From NCBI RefSeq assembly GCF_000178955.2, contig NC_016631.1, positions 1,488,001-1,552,000 on the forward strand: a stretch of DNA of 64,000 bases, in the 5' to 3' direction. The first letter of the stretch is position 1, and every line of letters begins with the position of its first letter. This document shows, in pieces, positions 7,672-16,909 of the stretch. The notes below the pieces were generated by a model that had not been told where the DNA came from, searched no databases, and saw only the letters and a program-made list of their open reading frames with translations. Source of the stretch: Granulicella mallensis MP5ACTX8. GTDB lineage: Bacteria > Acidobacteriota > Terriglobia > Terriglobales > Acidobacteriaceae. The position numbers were made by a program, and so were the translations under genes.

Positions 7672-8094
7672 TTAAGCTACTTCAACTACAAGATTTGTCT
7701 GCTTCGCGAAGCGAAGGATGTCTTTGTCTCGCGTCATCAGTGCCAGATTTTCGATGCGCGCAGTGGCAACAAGGATGCGGTCAGAAGGGTCTTTGTTGAG
7801 TGAATCGGGTAAGTCTACCGATTCAATGGCGATCTGTGGAGTGAAGGGCAAAAGCTGAATGCCAGGAAGTTGAAGCGCCCTCTCGGCCCAGCGTTCCACC
7901 CCGAAAGGCAAGGCCAGACGTCCTTTGCGAACTAAAAGAGCAATCTCCCAGATCGATATGACAGAGATGTATGCCGCTCCCGTTTGACGTGCGCGGTCAA
8001 TGGAAGAGATTGCGGATGGTTTCAGGCCTGGAGCTCCGTTGATGTAGCGAACCCATACATGGGTATCAAGAAGAAGACGTGTCGAGCTACTCAT
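7672..8094 (-). CDS. PIN-domain ribonuclease toxin (VapC type)
   Basis: 140 aa. The acidic metal-binding residues of PIN nucleases are present: D10 in LLLDTHVW, E50 in SIWEIALL, D105 in DPSDRILVATA and D123 in TRDKDIL. VapC toxins cleave tRNA or rRNA when free of antitoxin. The gene overlaps the end of the upstream antitoxin gene by 8 bases, the usual order for translational coupling. Only 11 bases separate its stop from the AguB-like gene. Confidence 0.88.
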   Translation of the reverse strand: MSSSTRLLLDTHVWVRYINGAPGLKPSAISSIDRARQTGAAYISVISIWEIALLVRKGRLALPFGVERWAERALQLPGIQLLPFTPQIAIESVDLPDSLNKDPSDRILVATARIENLALMTRDKDILRFAKQTNLVVEVA

Positions 8095-8410
8095 TCCCTA
8101 CAGTCCATTCTTCCCCGGTAGGACCCACGATGTCTCCCTGCTCATGGACGGTGCCACGCATCCAGCCATAACCGGAGACGGGTGTTGCTTCTGTCAGTGG
8201 AACAATCTTTGCGACTGGAACGCCCCGTCGCATCAATGTGATCTCTGTCCTGTCGGTTTCCACGCTTTTTAGAAGAGAGGACAGGTTTGCTTTTGCCTGG
8301 GCCACGGAGGCGCTCCTGTTGAGTACAGGAACCCGGCCAGCCACCTTGAGTTTGCGAGAAACAAGTTTTGCCGGTGGAGTATGCGGTAAATGCTTGGGAA
8401 GGGTGGCCAT
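8087..8410 (-). CDS. Phd/YefM-type antitoxin
   Basis: 107 aa. Its core, about residues 30-73, matches the Phd/YefM fold: VAQAKANLSSLLKSVE, TEITLMRRGVPVAKIVPL. Such antitoxins bind operator DNA through the N-terminal part and neutralise the toxin with the C-terminal tail. It precedes and overlaps the PIN toxin gene. The first 25 residues (Pro/Lys-rich) are longer than usual, so a start at an internal codon is possible. Confidence 0.82.
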   Translation of the reverse strand: MATLPKHLPHTPPAKLVSRKLKVAGRVPVLNRSASVAQAKANLSSLLKSVETDRTEITLMRRGVPVAKIVPLTEATPVSGYGWMRGTVHEQGDIVGPTGEEWTVGNE

Positions 8411-8665
8411 ATGGTCATCTCCAAATGACTAGTATATACCGAAAGAAACACGAGGAATTGCCCACAGAACCTGGTCAAGTCTTCCCATTCATCCGCAATC
8501 CAGAAATAGTGGAATCGCGAAGGAACGATGTTGCTTGACGATGAATTTCTGCTAACTTTAGATGTGGCCCAAAGGTTGCCCGCGGCCTCGGTAATTTGTT
8601 CCCCCTGCACCGTTCTTGCAAAAATCCATCACCCGGCAGCAAACGCTGTCACCCCAAGGAGTGCC

Positions 8666-10099
8666 ATGTCGAGCGAATTTCGCAATTTTCTGGAGTTGTC
8701 CTACGAAGAGCTGGAAGACCTGAACCTGCAGGCCAAAGAGCAGCGCAAGAAGCGCGTAGCCGCAGACGTCATCCAGGAAGAGCGCCTGAAGTATCTTGCG
8801 GATACACCCGGCATCAAGGCTGTGACGGTCCTGTTCTCGGACCTCGAAGGCCGCCTGCACATGCTCGACTACGACAAGAAGTTCCTGATCAAGAGCTATG
8901 ACAACCTGACGTTCGACGGCTCCTCGATCCGCGGCTTTACGGCGCAGCGTGAGAGCGATCTTCGCCTGGGCCTCGACTGGAGCGCGTTCTACTGGACGCC
9001 GGCCGATGTGTTCGGTTCGGGCAAGGTGCTGGTGTTCGGCGAAGTCATCGACAAGAACGGCGGACACTACTCGGGTGACCTGCGCGGTGTGTTGAAGAGC
9101 TTTGCTACCGAGCAGTTCGAGAAGAACGGTTACACGCTGAACGCGGCCAACGAGATCGAAGGCTTCCTGTTCGACGGTATCGATGCAGAGCGCACGTTCC
9201 ACGAGACGGGCAAGTTTGAGTACGTCAACCAAGGCGGCTACTACCACTCACTGCCGGGCGACCCGCTGCGCGAGTTCATCGACACGACCGCTGAAGTGCA
9301 GCGCGCGATGGGCTTTGAGAATGAAAAGGACCACCCGGAAGTGGCGCCTTCGCAGTTCGAGATCAACTACTCGTACGGCGATGTGGTGGCGGCTGCCGAC
9401 CAGATCCAGCTCTACAAACTGATCTGCCGCCAGGTTGCGACCCAGATGGGCATGACGGCGAGCTTCCTGCCGAAGCCGGTTACGGGCGTGAACGGCTCGG
9501 GTATGCACACCAACGTTTCGATCACGAACAAGAGCGGCAAGAACCTCTTCTGGGATCCGAAGGGCGAGGAGAAGGTCTCGAAGTTTGCATGGGGTTTTGT
9601 GGACAAGATCCTGACCCATGGCAACGACCTCTGCCTGCTGCTGAACGCCAGCGTGAATGCGTATCGCCGCCTCGATCCTCACTTCGAAGCTCCGAATCAG
9701 ATCAAGGCTTCGGCGACGGATCGTGGCTCGATGGTTCGTATTCCGATCGGCAATGAGAAGTCGGCGCGTGTCGAGGTTCGTTCGGTTGGACCGGATGCGA
9801 ACCCGTACATGGTGCTGTACTCGATCTTCAAGAGCGGCTTGCAGGGCAATACGTCGAAGATCAAGAACCTGCGCCAGGCTGAGCGGTATCTGCCGGACAA
9901 CATCTATACGGCTCTCGAAGACTTCCGCAATGCGGAGTGGACGACCGAGCTGCTGGGTGAGGATGTGAAGGCTCGCTACGCGGACCTGAAGCAGGCTTCG
10001 GCTGATCGCTGCGCACGGTTGCTGGGTACGATCGTCAAGCCGTCAGAGATCCAATTCCACCACGATGTTTATAACCAGTTGCTGTGGGGCCAGTTCTAA
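8666..10099 (+). CDS. glnA: Glutamine synthetase (GlnA family)
   Basis: 477 aa from ATG 8666, chosen for AAGGAG (8656-8661) 4 bases upstream; the longer frame back to 8528 has no homology-like sequence. It catalyses ATP-dependent glutamine formation from glutamate and ammonia in the cytoplasm. Visible parts: N-terminal FDGSSIRGF (beta-grasp), the GVNGSGMHTN nucleotide and metal region, FEAPN carrying the flap glutamate, and RGSMVRIPIGNEKSARVEVR. Bacterial GSI usually has GMHxH; here the second His is Asn (HTN), as in GSII enzymes. The Tyr adenylylation motif of enterobacterial GlnA was not found, so regulation is probably different. The C-terminus HHDVYNQLLWGQF is characteristic of a distinct GS branch. 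A strong terminator follows. Confidence 0.9.
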   Translation: MSSEFRNFLELSYEELEDLNLQAKEQRKKRVAADVIQEERLKYLADTPGIKAVTVLFSDLEGRLHMLDYDKKFLIKSYDNLTFDGSSIRGFTAQRESDLRLGLDWSAFYWTPADVFGSGKVLVFGEVIDKNGGHYSGDLRGVLKSFATEQFEKNGYTLNAANEIEGFLFDGIDAERTFHETGKFEYVNQGGYYHSLPGDPLREFIDTTAEVQRAMGFENEKDHPEVAPSQFEINYSYGDVVAAADQIQLYKLICRQVATQMGMTASFLPKPVTGVNGSGMHTNVSITNKSGKNLFWDPKGEEKVSKFAWGFVDKILTHGNDLCLLLNASVNAYRRLDPHFEAPNQIKASATDRGSMVRIPIGNEKSARVEVRSVGPDANPYMVLYSIFKSGLQGNTSKIKNLRQAERYLPDNIYTALEDFRNAEWTTELLGEDVKARYADLKQASADRCARLLGTIVKPSEIQFHHDVYNQLLWGQF

Positions 10100-10121
10100 G
10101 AGGCCCTTTAGCAGTGGGAGA

Positions 10122-10151
10122 TGCCCCGGCTTTGGCCGGGGCATTTTTTTT
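10122..10151 (+). terminator. Intrinsic terminator of the glutamine synthetase gene
   Basis: TGCCCCGGC pairs perfectly with GCCGGGGCA around loop TTTG, followed by eight T (10144-10151). It lies 22 bases after the stop. Confidence 0.92.
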
Positions 10152-10208
10152 GTTTCTGGTGGCCGCGTAGCTCGGTCAGTTGTGGTCGTGGCACGGCTTT
10201 CGTGGTGA

Positions 10209-10275
10209 CACCGGCAGACAGCAGGTTCCTCGCTTCGCTCGGAATGACAACCAGAAAAGCAAAGGCGAATCAGAG
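10209..10275 (+). repeat. Dispersed repeat family C, long-arm variant
   Basis: CAGCAGGTTCCTCGCTTCGC then TCGGAATGACAACCAGAAAA and a purine tail. The hairpin arm is a GAGCGAAGCGAG type instead of the short CCCTGCGGG type, with the same outer sequence. Confidence 0.65.
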
Positions 10276-10391
10276 GTTGAGGTTGGAAATCTGTGGTGTG
10301 GGCGTTTATCGCTCGGCTTGTGAGTAAGCCGTTGCCAGTTGCATTTTGACGGTGGTAGGTTGGGCGGCATCTTGAAGGAGGGCCCCAACCT

Positions 10392-11795
10392 ATGCAGACC
10401 AGTTATAACGACATTCCGGTACCCAGCGACGGACAGGCGATTGAGTATGCCAACGGCAAGTACACTGTGCCGGACCATCCGATCATTCCGTTCATTGAAG
10501 GCGATGGTACGGGACGCGATATCTGGAAGGCGTCGCAACGGGTGTTCGATGCGGCGGTTGAGAAGGCCTATGGGGGCAAGCGCTCGGTGAAGTGGTTCGA
10601 GGTGCTGGCGGGCGAGAAGAGCTATCGCAAGACACAGAACTGGCTGCCGGACGATACGGTGAAGGCAACGGTGGACTTTCGCGTGTCGATCAAAGGGCCG
10701 CTGACGACGCCGGTGGGTGGTGGGATTCGCAGCCTGAATGTGGCGCTGCGGCAGTTGATGGATCTATACCAGTGCGTGCGGCCGGTGAAGTACTACAGCG
10801 GTGTGCCGAGCCCGGTGAAGTCGCCTGAAAAGCTGGATGTGGTGATCTTCCGGGAGAACACCGAGGACATCTATGCGGGCATCGAGTTCCGCGAGGGAAC
10901 GCCGGAGGCTGCGAAGTTCATCGCGTTCGTGAACGATGAGATGCTGAAGGGCACGAAGAAGAAGGTGCGGCTGGACTCGGGTGTGGGAGTGAAGCCGATC
11001 TCGATTACGGGATCGAAGCGGCTGGTGCGCGCGGCGATTCAGTATGCGATCGACCATCAGCGCAAGACGGTGACTCTGGTACACAAGGGGAACATTCAGA
11101 AGTTCACCGAGGGCGCGTTTCGCGAGTGGGGCTACGAGGTAGCGACGCAGGAGTTTCGTGCGCATACCGTGACCGAGCGGGAGAGCTGGATCCTGGGGAA
11201 TCTCGAACAGAATCCGAAGCTGACGCCGGAGGAGAACGCGGCGCTGGTGGAACCGGGAATCGAGTTCGCGTCGAAGGAGTTTGGCGAGAGCATCGTGCAG
11301 GAGGTGCGCGATGTGGTGGCGAGCATCGGAGCGACGCACGGCAATGGGCAGTGGAAGAACAAGATCCTGGTGAATGACCGCATTGCGGATTCGATCTTTC
11401 AGCAGATCATCATTCGGCCTTCAGACTACAGCGTGCTTGCGACGACGAACCTCAATGGCGACTACATCTCCGATGCAGCGGCGGCGCAGGTGGGTGGATT
11501 GGGGATCGCTCCGGGAGCGAACATCGGCGATGGCTACGCGGTGTTTGAAGCGACGCATGGAACGGCACCGAAGTATGCGGACAAGGATGTGATCAACCCG
11601 GGATCGGTGATGCTTTCGGGCGTGATGATGTTTGATTTTCTCGGCTGGAGTGAGGCCGCGCGGCTGATCGAAAGCTCGATGGAGAAGACCATTCAACAGA
11701 AGTTCGTGACGTATGACTTCGAGCGGCAGATGCAGGGTGCGACGAAGGCGAAGACGAGTGAGTTCGCCAGCCGGATGATTGAGAATATGGGGTGA
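10392..11795 (+). CDS. icd: Isocitrate dehydrogenase (NADP+)
   Basis: 467 aa. It oxidatively decarboxylates isocitrate to 2-oxoglutarate in the TCA cycle and feeds the neighbouring glutamine synthetase with carbon. Visible signatures are [14 protein letters not shown] near the N-terminus, [15 protein letters not shown], the substrate loop [12 protein letters not shown], and the nucleotide region [20 protein letters not shown] followed by [12 protein letters not shown]. Length is slightly above the E. coli enzyme (416) because of an insertion around residues 250-300. GGAGGG lies 8 bases before the ATG. It converges on a PIN toxin gene with a 13-base gap. Confidence 0.95.
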   Translation: MQTSYNDIPVPSDGQAIEYANGKYTVPDHPIIPFIEGDGTGRDIWKASQRVFDAAVEKAYGGKRSVKWFEVLAGEKSYRKTQNWLPDDTVKATVDFRVSIKGPLTTPVGGGIRSLNVALRQLMDLYQCVRPVKYYSGVPSPVKSPEKLDVVIFRENTEDIYAGIEFREGTPEAAKFIAFVNDEMLKGTKKKVRLDSGVGVKPISITGSKRLVRAAIQYAIDHQRKTVTLVHKGNIQKFTEGAFREWGYEVATQEFRAHTVTERESWILGNLEQNPKLTPEENAALVEPGIEFASKEFGESIVQEVRDVVASIGATHGNGQWKNKILVNDRIADSIFQQIIIRPSDYSVLATTNLNGDYISDAAAAQVGGLGIAPGANIGDGYAVFEATHGTAPKYADKDVINPGSVMLSGVMMFDFLGWSEAARLIESSMEKTIQQKFVTYDFERQMQGATKAKTSEFASRMIENMG

Positions 11796-11808
11796 GAGGA
11801 GCCGGCCT

Positions 11809-12213
11809 CTAAACAGCGAAGGGGTTGATAATTGCGACAGGAAACCCTTCGAAGTCACGCACATTACGTGTTGCGACGGTTAGATCGTACGTGAAAGCCT
11901 GTGCCGCAATCATGGCATCCGCAAGCATGTCGGATGAATGCCTGGCCATGAATTTTGCTGTCAATTGTGCCGCAGCGCCATCCAGGGGAAGGACGTCGAA
12001 CGTGGTCGACAATGTCGTTATCCACTGCTCGATCTCTACTGCTTTCGACTTGTCCTGCCGACGAGTTAGTTCAGAGCCTCGTTGGAGTTCGTACAGGGTG
12101 ATAGAGGACAAAAATAAGTCGTCCAGCTTCTGTGCTCGATACCACTGTAGCAACGCGCCGTGAGGGCGCAGCTTCCGCATTTCGGAGATCACATTCGTAT
12201 CGAGAATGTACAT
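11809..12213 (-). CDS. PIN-domain ribonuclease toxin (VapC/FitB type)
   Basis: 134 aa, complete PIN domain with D5 in YILDTNVIS, E42 in YELQRG, D99 in LADAMIAAQA and D120 in ATRNVRDFEG. The TRNVRDF ending is typical of the FitB-like VapC branch. It begins 6 bases after the stop of the upstream antitoxin gene. It ends 13 bases from the stop of icd on the other strand, with no terminator between, so the two transcripts are likely to run into each other. Confidence 0.9.
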   Translation of the reverse strand: MYILDTNVISEMRKLRPHGALLQWYRAQKLDDLFLSSITLYELQRGSELTRRQDKSKAVEIEQWITTLSTTFDVLPLDGAAAQLTAKFMARHSSDMLADAMIAAQAFTYDLTVATRNVRDFEGFPVAIINPFAV

Positions 12214-12219
12214 CGTCTT

Positions 12220-12492
12220 CTAACGCAGTGACTTTCGTTTCCGGCGCGGGTGACGTTCCGGAACATCAAATGGTGGTGCTGACTGTAAGAACGCCAGTAC
12301 ACGCTCTTTCCGTTCTTCTTCGCTGGCCAACCCGTTGGTCTTATGTTTCTGAGAGCGTTCGTACTCATCCATTGAGACAATAACTGCTTCTTTGACACCG
12401 CGTCGGGTAATAATCTGAGGTCCACTACTATGAGCCGACGCGATCACCTCGCTCAACTTTGCCTTTGCTTCTTGTAGTTGCCACGTTGCCAT
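12220..12492 (-). CDS. Phd/YefM-type antitoxin
   Basis: 90 aa. The N-terminal 50 residues match Phd/YefM antitoxins: WQLQEAKAKLSEVI, GPQIITRRGVKEAVIVSMDEY. The C-terminus is basic (PRRKRKSLR) and is expected to wrap the toxin. It is the first gene of a two-gene TA operon with the PIN toxin downstream. No ribosome site stronger than CGTCCC-type noise is seen, but the ATG is the only one that gives a whole domain. Confidence 0.85.
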   Translation of the reverse strand: MATWQLQEAKAKLSEVIASAHSSGPQIITRRGVKEAVIVSMDEYERSQKHKTNGLASEEERKERVLAFLQSAPPFDVPERHPRRKRKSLR

Positions 12493-12667
12493 GCGGGACG
12501 CTCCTGACCAGGTACCTGACTAGGTTAGCATCGGTGCGAGCAGGCGACAATTGGCCGGTTAGCGGTCAATTGTTCGGCGCCCGGCAGGTATCATTAACAA
12601 GACGACACGCAAGAGCCTGCGACCGCGGGCGCTACGGGCGCCATACCCTTCTGGAGAACTTTTCACC

Positions 12668-13597
12668 ATGCGTAAGAAAGTCACTATTGTCGGTGCCGGT
12701 AACGTCGGCGCCACTGCCGCTCATTGGATTGCAGCGAAAGAACTCGCGGATGTTGTGCTGATCGATGTGATCGAAGGTGTGCCGCAGGGCAAGGCCCTCG
12801 ACCTGTCTCAGGCCATGCCGATCGAGAAGCGCGATTGCTCGATCGTGGGTACGAATGACTATGCCGATACCGCGAACTCCGACATCGTTGTGATTACGGC
12901 GGGCATTGCTCGCAAGCCCGGCATGAGCCGCGACGATTTGTTGAATACCAACTTCAAGATCATGAGCGAGGTGGTCGAGAAGGTCGTGAAGGCATCGCCG
13001 AATACGATCCTCATCATCGTCTCGAACCCACTCGACGCGATGGCGCAGACGGCCTTCAAGAAAGCCGGATTGCCGCGCGAGCGTGTGATCGGCATGGCTG
13101 GTGTGCTCGACTCCGCACGCTTCCGCACGTTCATCGCCGAGGAGTTGAAGGTATCGGTGGAGAACGTAACGGCGTTCGTGCTCGGCGGACACGGTGACAC
13201 GATGGTGCCGCTGTCGCGCTACTCGACGATGGCCGGCATTCCCATCACGGAGCTGATCGAGCCCACACGGTTGAAGGAGCTTGAGACCCGCACGGCCAAT
13301 GGCGGCGCGGAGATTGTGAAGCATCTCAAGACGGGCTCGGCGTACTACGCGCCTTCGGCGGCGGCTGTGGAGATGGTGGAAGCGATCCTGAAGGACAAGA
13401 AGAAGATCCTTCCCTGTGCGGCTTATCTGCAGGGCGAGTATGGCATCAGCGGACTGTACGTCGGTGTGCCTTGCAAGCTGGGGGCCAAGGGCTTGGAGCA
13501 GATCATCGAGATCAAGCTTACGGCCGAGGAACAGACTGCGTTGAACAAGAGCGCGGAAGCGGTGCGTGAGTTGTGCACCGTGATTGGCGTTGCTTAG
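12668..13597 (+). CDS. mdh: Malate dehydrogenase (LDH-like type)
   Basis: 309 aa. It interconverts malate and oxaloacetate with NAD in the TCA cycle. The Rossmann motif GAGNVG is at 9-14 with acidic D33 selecting NAD. Substrate residues R82 region ([13 protein letters not shown]88) and R151 (LDSARFR) and catalytic His175 ([11 protein letters not shown]) are all present. The length and GMSRDDLL loop mark the LDH-like MDH group rather than the E. coli type. CTGGAG precedes the ATG by about 10 bases. Confidence 0.95.
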   Translation: MRKKVTIVGAGNVGATAAHWIAAKELADVVLIDVIEGVPQGKALDLSQAMPIEKRDCSIVGTNDYADTANSDIVVITAGIARKPGMSRDDLLNTNFKIMSEVVEKVVKASPNTILIIVSNPLDAMAQTAFKKAGLPRERVIGMAGVLDSARFRTFIAEELKVSVENVTAFVLGGHGDTMVPLSRYSTMAGIPITELIEPTRLKELETRTANGGAEIVKHLKTGSAYYAPSAAAVEMVEAILKDKKKILPCAAYLQGEYGISGLYVGVPCKLGAKGLEQIIEIKLTAEEQTALNKSAEAVRELCTVIGVA

Positions 13598-13644
13598 TTG
13601 GTTGGCTGGGGGAGATCCGGGCTTTAGCCGTGAAGGGGCTCTTG

Positions 13645-13735
13645 GCTAAGCGAGCATTCCCTCCGTGGCTAAAGCCACACTAACAATCGTGCAGAGACGG
13701 CGGGACTGAAGTCCCGCCCCTTCAAAGCAAAGGCA
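13645..13735. repeat. Dispersed repeat family A (paired hairpins)
   Basis: First module GCATTCCCTCCGTGGCTAAA plus GCCACAC; second module GGCGGGACTGAAGTCCCGCC followed by CCTTCAAAGC. Near-identical copy at 46385-46475 and a covarying copy at 37960-38045. Confidence 0.8.
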
Positions 13736-13800
13736 ATCGGCGAGGCAACGAATGCACGAATCAGGACACTAGAGCATGAGTAAAGCGCTCTAAGGACGTA

Positions 13801-13828
13801 CAAAGGGCTCGCCGAGGCGAGCCCTTTG
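13801..13828. terminator. Perfect 13-bp hairpin between convergent mdh and cyclophilin genes
   Basis: CAAAGGGCTCGCC pairs with GGCGAGCCCTTTG around loop GA. Only a weak T-run follows on each strand, supplied by the stem itself. Its place between two converging stops suggests a bidirectional terminator. Confidence 0.7.
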
Positions 13829-13847
13829 TGTTGCCGCTGAAGCTGAA

Positions 13848-14354
13848 CTAGCTGCGGTTGATGGTGACGCTCTCGAGCACGACTGCTGTCTTGGGGCGGT
13901 CCATGCCGTCGCGCGCTACCTTGCTGATCTTTTCGACGATGTCATAGCCTTCGGTGACTTCACCGAAGATGGTGTGCTTGCCCGTGAGCCAGCTGGTGTC
14001 GGTGACAGTGATGAAGAACTGCGAGCCGTTGGTGTTGGGGCCGGAGTTCGCCATGGCGAGCTTGCCGGGCTGCTTGAAGTGGTGGGGGCTGCCCTTGGTC
14101 TCGTCGGCGAACTTGTAGCCGGGACCGCCCATGCCGTTGCCTTCGGGATCGCCACCCTGGATCATGAACTCGGGGATGACGCGGTGGAAGACGGTTCCGT
14201 CATAGAGCTTGGCGCCCTTCTTGGAGCGCGAGTTCCACTCCTTGGTGCCTTCGGCCAGGGCGATGAAGTTGGCGACGGTTTCGGGGGCTTCAGCCTCGAA
14301 GAGGTTGCATACGATGGTGCCTTCGGAGGTCTTGAAGGTTGCGGTAGTGGGCAT
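13848..14354 (-). CDS. Peptidyl-prolyl isomerase, cyclophilin type (cytoplasmic)
   Basis: 168 aa without signal peptide. It accelerates prolyl bond isomerisation during protein folding. The catalytic Arg58 is in FHRVIPEFMIQGGD; other family blocks are MANSGPNTNGSQFFIT and LTGKHTIFGEVTEGYDIV. A purine-rich AAGGAGAAAC stands 5 bases before the ATG. The next gene upstream on the same strand is a secreted paralog, so the two may be a duplicated pair serving cytoplasm and periplasm. Confidence 0.93.
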   Translation of the reverse strand: MPTTATFKTSEGTIVCNLFEAEAPETVANFIALAEGTKEWNSRSKKGAKLYDGTVFHRVIPEFMIQGGDPEGNGMGGPGYKFADETKGSPHHFKQPGKLAMANSGPNTNGSQFFITVTDTSWLTGKHTIFGEVTEGYDIVEKISKVARDGMDRPKTAVVLESVTINRS

Positions 14355-14458
14355 TGTTTCTCCTTACGTGCTTTGGTTGAAGATTGGATGCTCTGGGATA
14401 GCTCGTGGGTTTCTATTCAGCGATGAGCTATGAGGAAAACAGCGAAGAGAAAAGGCGG

Positions 14459-15199
14459 TTATTGCGGCGGATGTTGGGCTGCCACAGGGGGAGTGGCGGG
14501 GGCGGCTGCCGGGAGGGCCGGTTCCGGTGGAAGGGGTTGGCCGTCGGGAACGATCGTCACCTTGTTCATGACTACGGGCGTCAGAGGCTTGTCTTCGGCG
14601 TTGCGTTCGACGCGTGCGATGGAGGCCACGAGCAGAACGCTATGGGCGTCGCACTGGCCAAAGATGGTGTGCTTGCCGTTGAGGTCGGGTTGGGGAGCTT
14701 CGGTGATGAAGAACTGTGAGCCGTTGGTGTTGGGGCCGGAGTTGGCCATGGCAAGACGTCCGGGGATGTCGAAGCGCAGCGCGGGAGAGAATTCGTCTTC
14801 AAAGTAGAAGCCTGGGTCACCGCTGCCGGTGCCGAGACGGTCGCCTCCCTGGATCATGAAGCCGGGGATGACGCGGTGGAAGGTTGTGCTGTCGTAGAAA
14901 GGCTTGCCGGTGACCTGCTTCTGCGTGGTGGGATCGGTCCAGGCTTTCTTGCCGGTGGCGAGGCCGATGAAGTTGGCGACGGTGAGGGGCGCTTCCTTGT
15001 CGAAGAACTTGCAGGTGAGCCGTCCCATCGTGGTATCGATGACGACGGTGGGGCCGGTAGGAGCTGCGGGCGGCTCATCGTGCGCGGTGGTGCTGGGTGC
15101 GTCAGGCAGTGCTGCCGGGGTTGGGGTCTGAGCGTAGGCCGCCGCAGAGAGGACGAGCGAGCAGAGGAGAGCTGGGAGCTTGAGGTTCGCGAACGTCAT
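14459..15199 (-). CDS. Secreted cyclophilin-type peptidyl-prolyl isomerase
   Basis: 246 aa from ATG 15199. This start is preferred to 15238 because it gives a typical signal peptide (KLPALLCSLVLSAAAYAQ). A Pro/Ala/Thr linker leads to the cyclophilin domain at about 50-215, with catalytic Arg in TFHRVIPGFMIQGGDRLG and MANSGPNTNGSQFFIT. A final Pro/Ala-rich tail of about 30 residues follows. It should assist folding in the periplasm. It is a close relative of the cytoplasmic cyclophilin downstream on the same strand, separated by 104 bases. Confidence 0.9.
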   Translation of the reverse strand: MTFANLKLPALLCSLVLSAAAYAQTPTPAALPDAPSTTAHDEPPAAPTGPTVVIDTTMGRLTCKFFDKEAPLTVANFIGLATGKKAWTDPTTQKQVTGKPFYDSTTFHRVIPGFMIQGGDRLGTGSGDPGFYFEDEFSPALRFDIPGRLAMANSGPNTNGSQFFITEAPQPDLNGKHTIFGQCDAHSVLLVASIARVERNAEDKPLTPVVMNKVTIVPDGQPLPPEPALPAAAPATPPVAAQHPPQ

Positions 15200-15329
15200 T
15201 TCAGGTACAAGGCTACTCCGAAGAGGCGAGCGGGGCAAAGGGGCGGTTTCGATTTATTGGTCTTCACGTAACGTTTCCATGGCATCGTATGTCTCATGGC
15301 TGTGTCACATATTAAGGGAGAATTCAATC

Positions 15330-15623
15330 ATGGTTAAAAAAGCAATCTGGGTGATGTTGAAGGCGAAGCCGGGCAAAGAGGCTGAGGTAGAGGCGTTTCT
15401 GAGCCAGGGTGGGGCGATGGCGAACGAAGAGCCGCTGACGGTGAACTGGTACGGGGTGAAGATCGCGCCGGGCATGTATGGCGTGTTCGACACGTTCGCT
15501 GATGAGGAAGGCCGCGACGCTCATCTGAATGGCGAGATCGCAAAGGCGCTGATGGCGAGCGCGCCTGATCTGTTCTCGAATGAGATCAAGATCGAGAAGA
15601 TGGAAGTTCTGGCTTCGAAGTAG
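15330..15623 (+). CDS. Antibiotic biosynthesis monooxygenase-like (dimeric alpha-beta barrel) protein
   Basis: 97 aa from ATG 15330, with AAGGGAG 9 bases upstream. The sequence fits the small ABM/ferredoxin-like barrel fold: WVMLKAKPGKEAEVEAFL, a central VNWYGVKI strand, YGVFDTFADEEGRDAHLNG and a C-terminal IKIEKMEVLA strand. Members are cofactor-free oxygenases or stress proteins; the substrate cannot be told from sequence. It stands alone between two minus-strand genes. Confidence 0.82.
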   Translation: MVKKAIWVMLKAKPGKEAEVEAFLSQGGAMANEEPLTVNWYGVKIAPGMYGVFDTFADEEGRDAHLNGEIAKALMASAPDLFSNEIKIEKMEVLASK

Positions 15624-15627
15624 TGGG

Positions 15628-16785
15628 CTACTCCTTCGCGGCCTCGGCCTGGACATCGGCGAAGACGCGAAGGAGATTTCCGCCGAGGAGTTTCTTTAAC
15701 TGCTCCTCGGTGTAGCCGCGCCGCTGGAGTGCGGCGGTGATTTTCGGCAGGTCGGCGGCGCTGGAGATCTCAGCCGGCAGGATGGAAAAGCCGTCGAAGT
15801 CCGAGCCGATGCCGACGTGGTCGATGCCCGCAACCTTCGCGACGTGATCGAAGTGGTCGATCAGCGAGTCGAAGGGAGCCAGCGGCATCGTGGGCGCGAG
15901 ATGCTGTGCGTAGAACGCGCGATCGATGGCAAGAAAAACAGAGTAGGGAACGGGTTCTCCTCGTTCGAGGTAGGGGGCGGTGGCCGCGGCATAGAGCGGC
16001 TCGCGCTGCGGCTGGGTGGCGGACCAGGCGGTGCGCCAGTTGTCGTCGATGAAGGACGTGCAGAAGTTCACCATCACGACTCCGTTGTTGGTTGCGACGG
16101 CGCAGAGCTGTTCGTCGGTGAGGTTGCGAAGAGTGTCGGTGAGTGCCCGGGCGCTGGAGTGCGACGCGATGATGGGCGCGTGCGTGGTCTGCAGCACATC
16201 CCAGAAAGTTTTGTCGGAGACGTGGCTTACGTCGACCATCATGCCCAGGCGGTTCATCTCGCGGATGACGTCGCGGCCGAAGTCGTTGAGTCCGTTGTGG
16301 TGGTGCACGCTGGGATTGTCGAGATCGCCGGAGCTGTCGGCCCACTCGTTGGTGTTGGTCCAGGTGAGCGTCATGTAGCGCACGCCCAGGCGATGATAGA
16401 GGCGCAGCAGGCCGAGGTCGGCCTCGATGGAATGGCCGCCTTCGATGCCCAGCAGCGCGCAGAAGACGCCGTCCTGATGCGCTTGCACGATGTCCGCGGG
16501 GGTGAGGCCGAAGCGCATGGTGGAGGGGTGTTTGCGGAGCTGCTCGTAGACTCCGTCGATCAACTGCAGTGTGCGATAGGCGTAGCGGCCACGCCAGCCT
16601 TTGGGCTCAACCCAGATGGCGAAGAACTCCGCGGCAAGGTTGCCCTGGCCAGCGCTGTCGAGGTTCAGCATGCCGGAGTTCAGGGGATCGGAGAAGTTCC
16701 AGCCTTCGTCCACGAAGCGTTGCGGGGTGTCGGCGTGACCGTCGATGACGAGGGCGGAGGCGTGGAATTTTGCGGAATCTTGCAT
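15628..16785 (-). CDS. Membrane dipeptidase (peptidase family M19)
   Basis: 385 aa. It hydrolyses dipeptides with a binuclear zinc site. Family motifs: IDGHADTPQRF (first metal site HxD), LGIEGGHSIE (bridging Glu), MTLTWTNTNEWADSS, MMVDVSHVSDKTFWDVL, APIIASHSSARAL and VGIGSDFDGF. Despite the family name, no signal peptide or anchor is seen, so it is probably cytoplasmic. It lies tail to tail with the ABM-like gene, 4 bases apart. Confidence 0.93.
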   Translation of the reverse strand: MQDSAKFHASALVIDGHADTPQRFVDEGWNFSDPLNSGMLNLDSAGQGNLAAEFFAIWVEPKGWRGRYAYRTLQLIDGVYEQLRKHPSTMRFGLTPADIVQAHQDGVFCALLGIEGGHSIEADLGLLRLYHRLGVRYMTLTWTNTNEWADSSGDLDNPSVHHHNGLNDFGRDVIREMNRLGMMVDVSHVSDKTFWDVLQTTHAPIIASHSSARALTDTLRNLTDEQLCAVATNNGVVMVNFCTSFIDDNWRTAWSATQPQREPLYAAATAPYLERGEPVPYSVFLAIDRAFYAQHLAPTMPLAPFDSLIDHFDHVAKVAGIDHVGIGSDFDGFSILPAEISSAADLPKITAALQRRGYTEEQLKKLLGGNLLRVFADVQAEAAKE

Positions 16786-16909
16786 GTGATTGAGGCCGCT
16801 GACGTTATATCAGTCTGCGAGGTCGATTGTAACAATGCCGGCAATCGCTGCCTGATGGCGCGGCAACCCGTGAGAGCTACAGGCCATCTGTCTAGGGTAG
16901 AGGTGACTT

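Noticed and set aside
6656-7675. 339-codon plus-strand open frame opposite the carbon-nitrogen hydrolase
   Set aside because: Valine/glycine/glutamate-biased shadow of a GC-rich gene; no domain, and the minus-strand protein has a complete catalytic triad.
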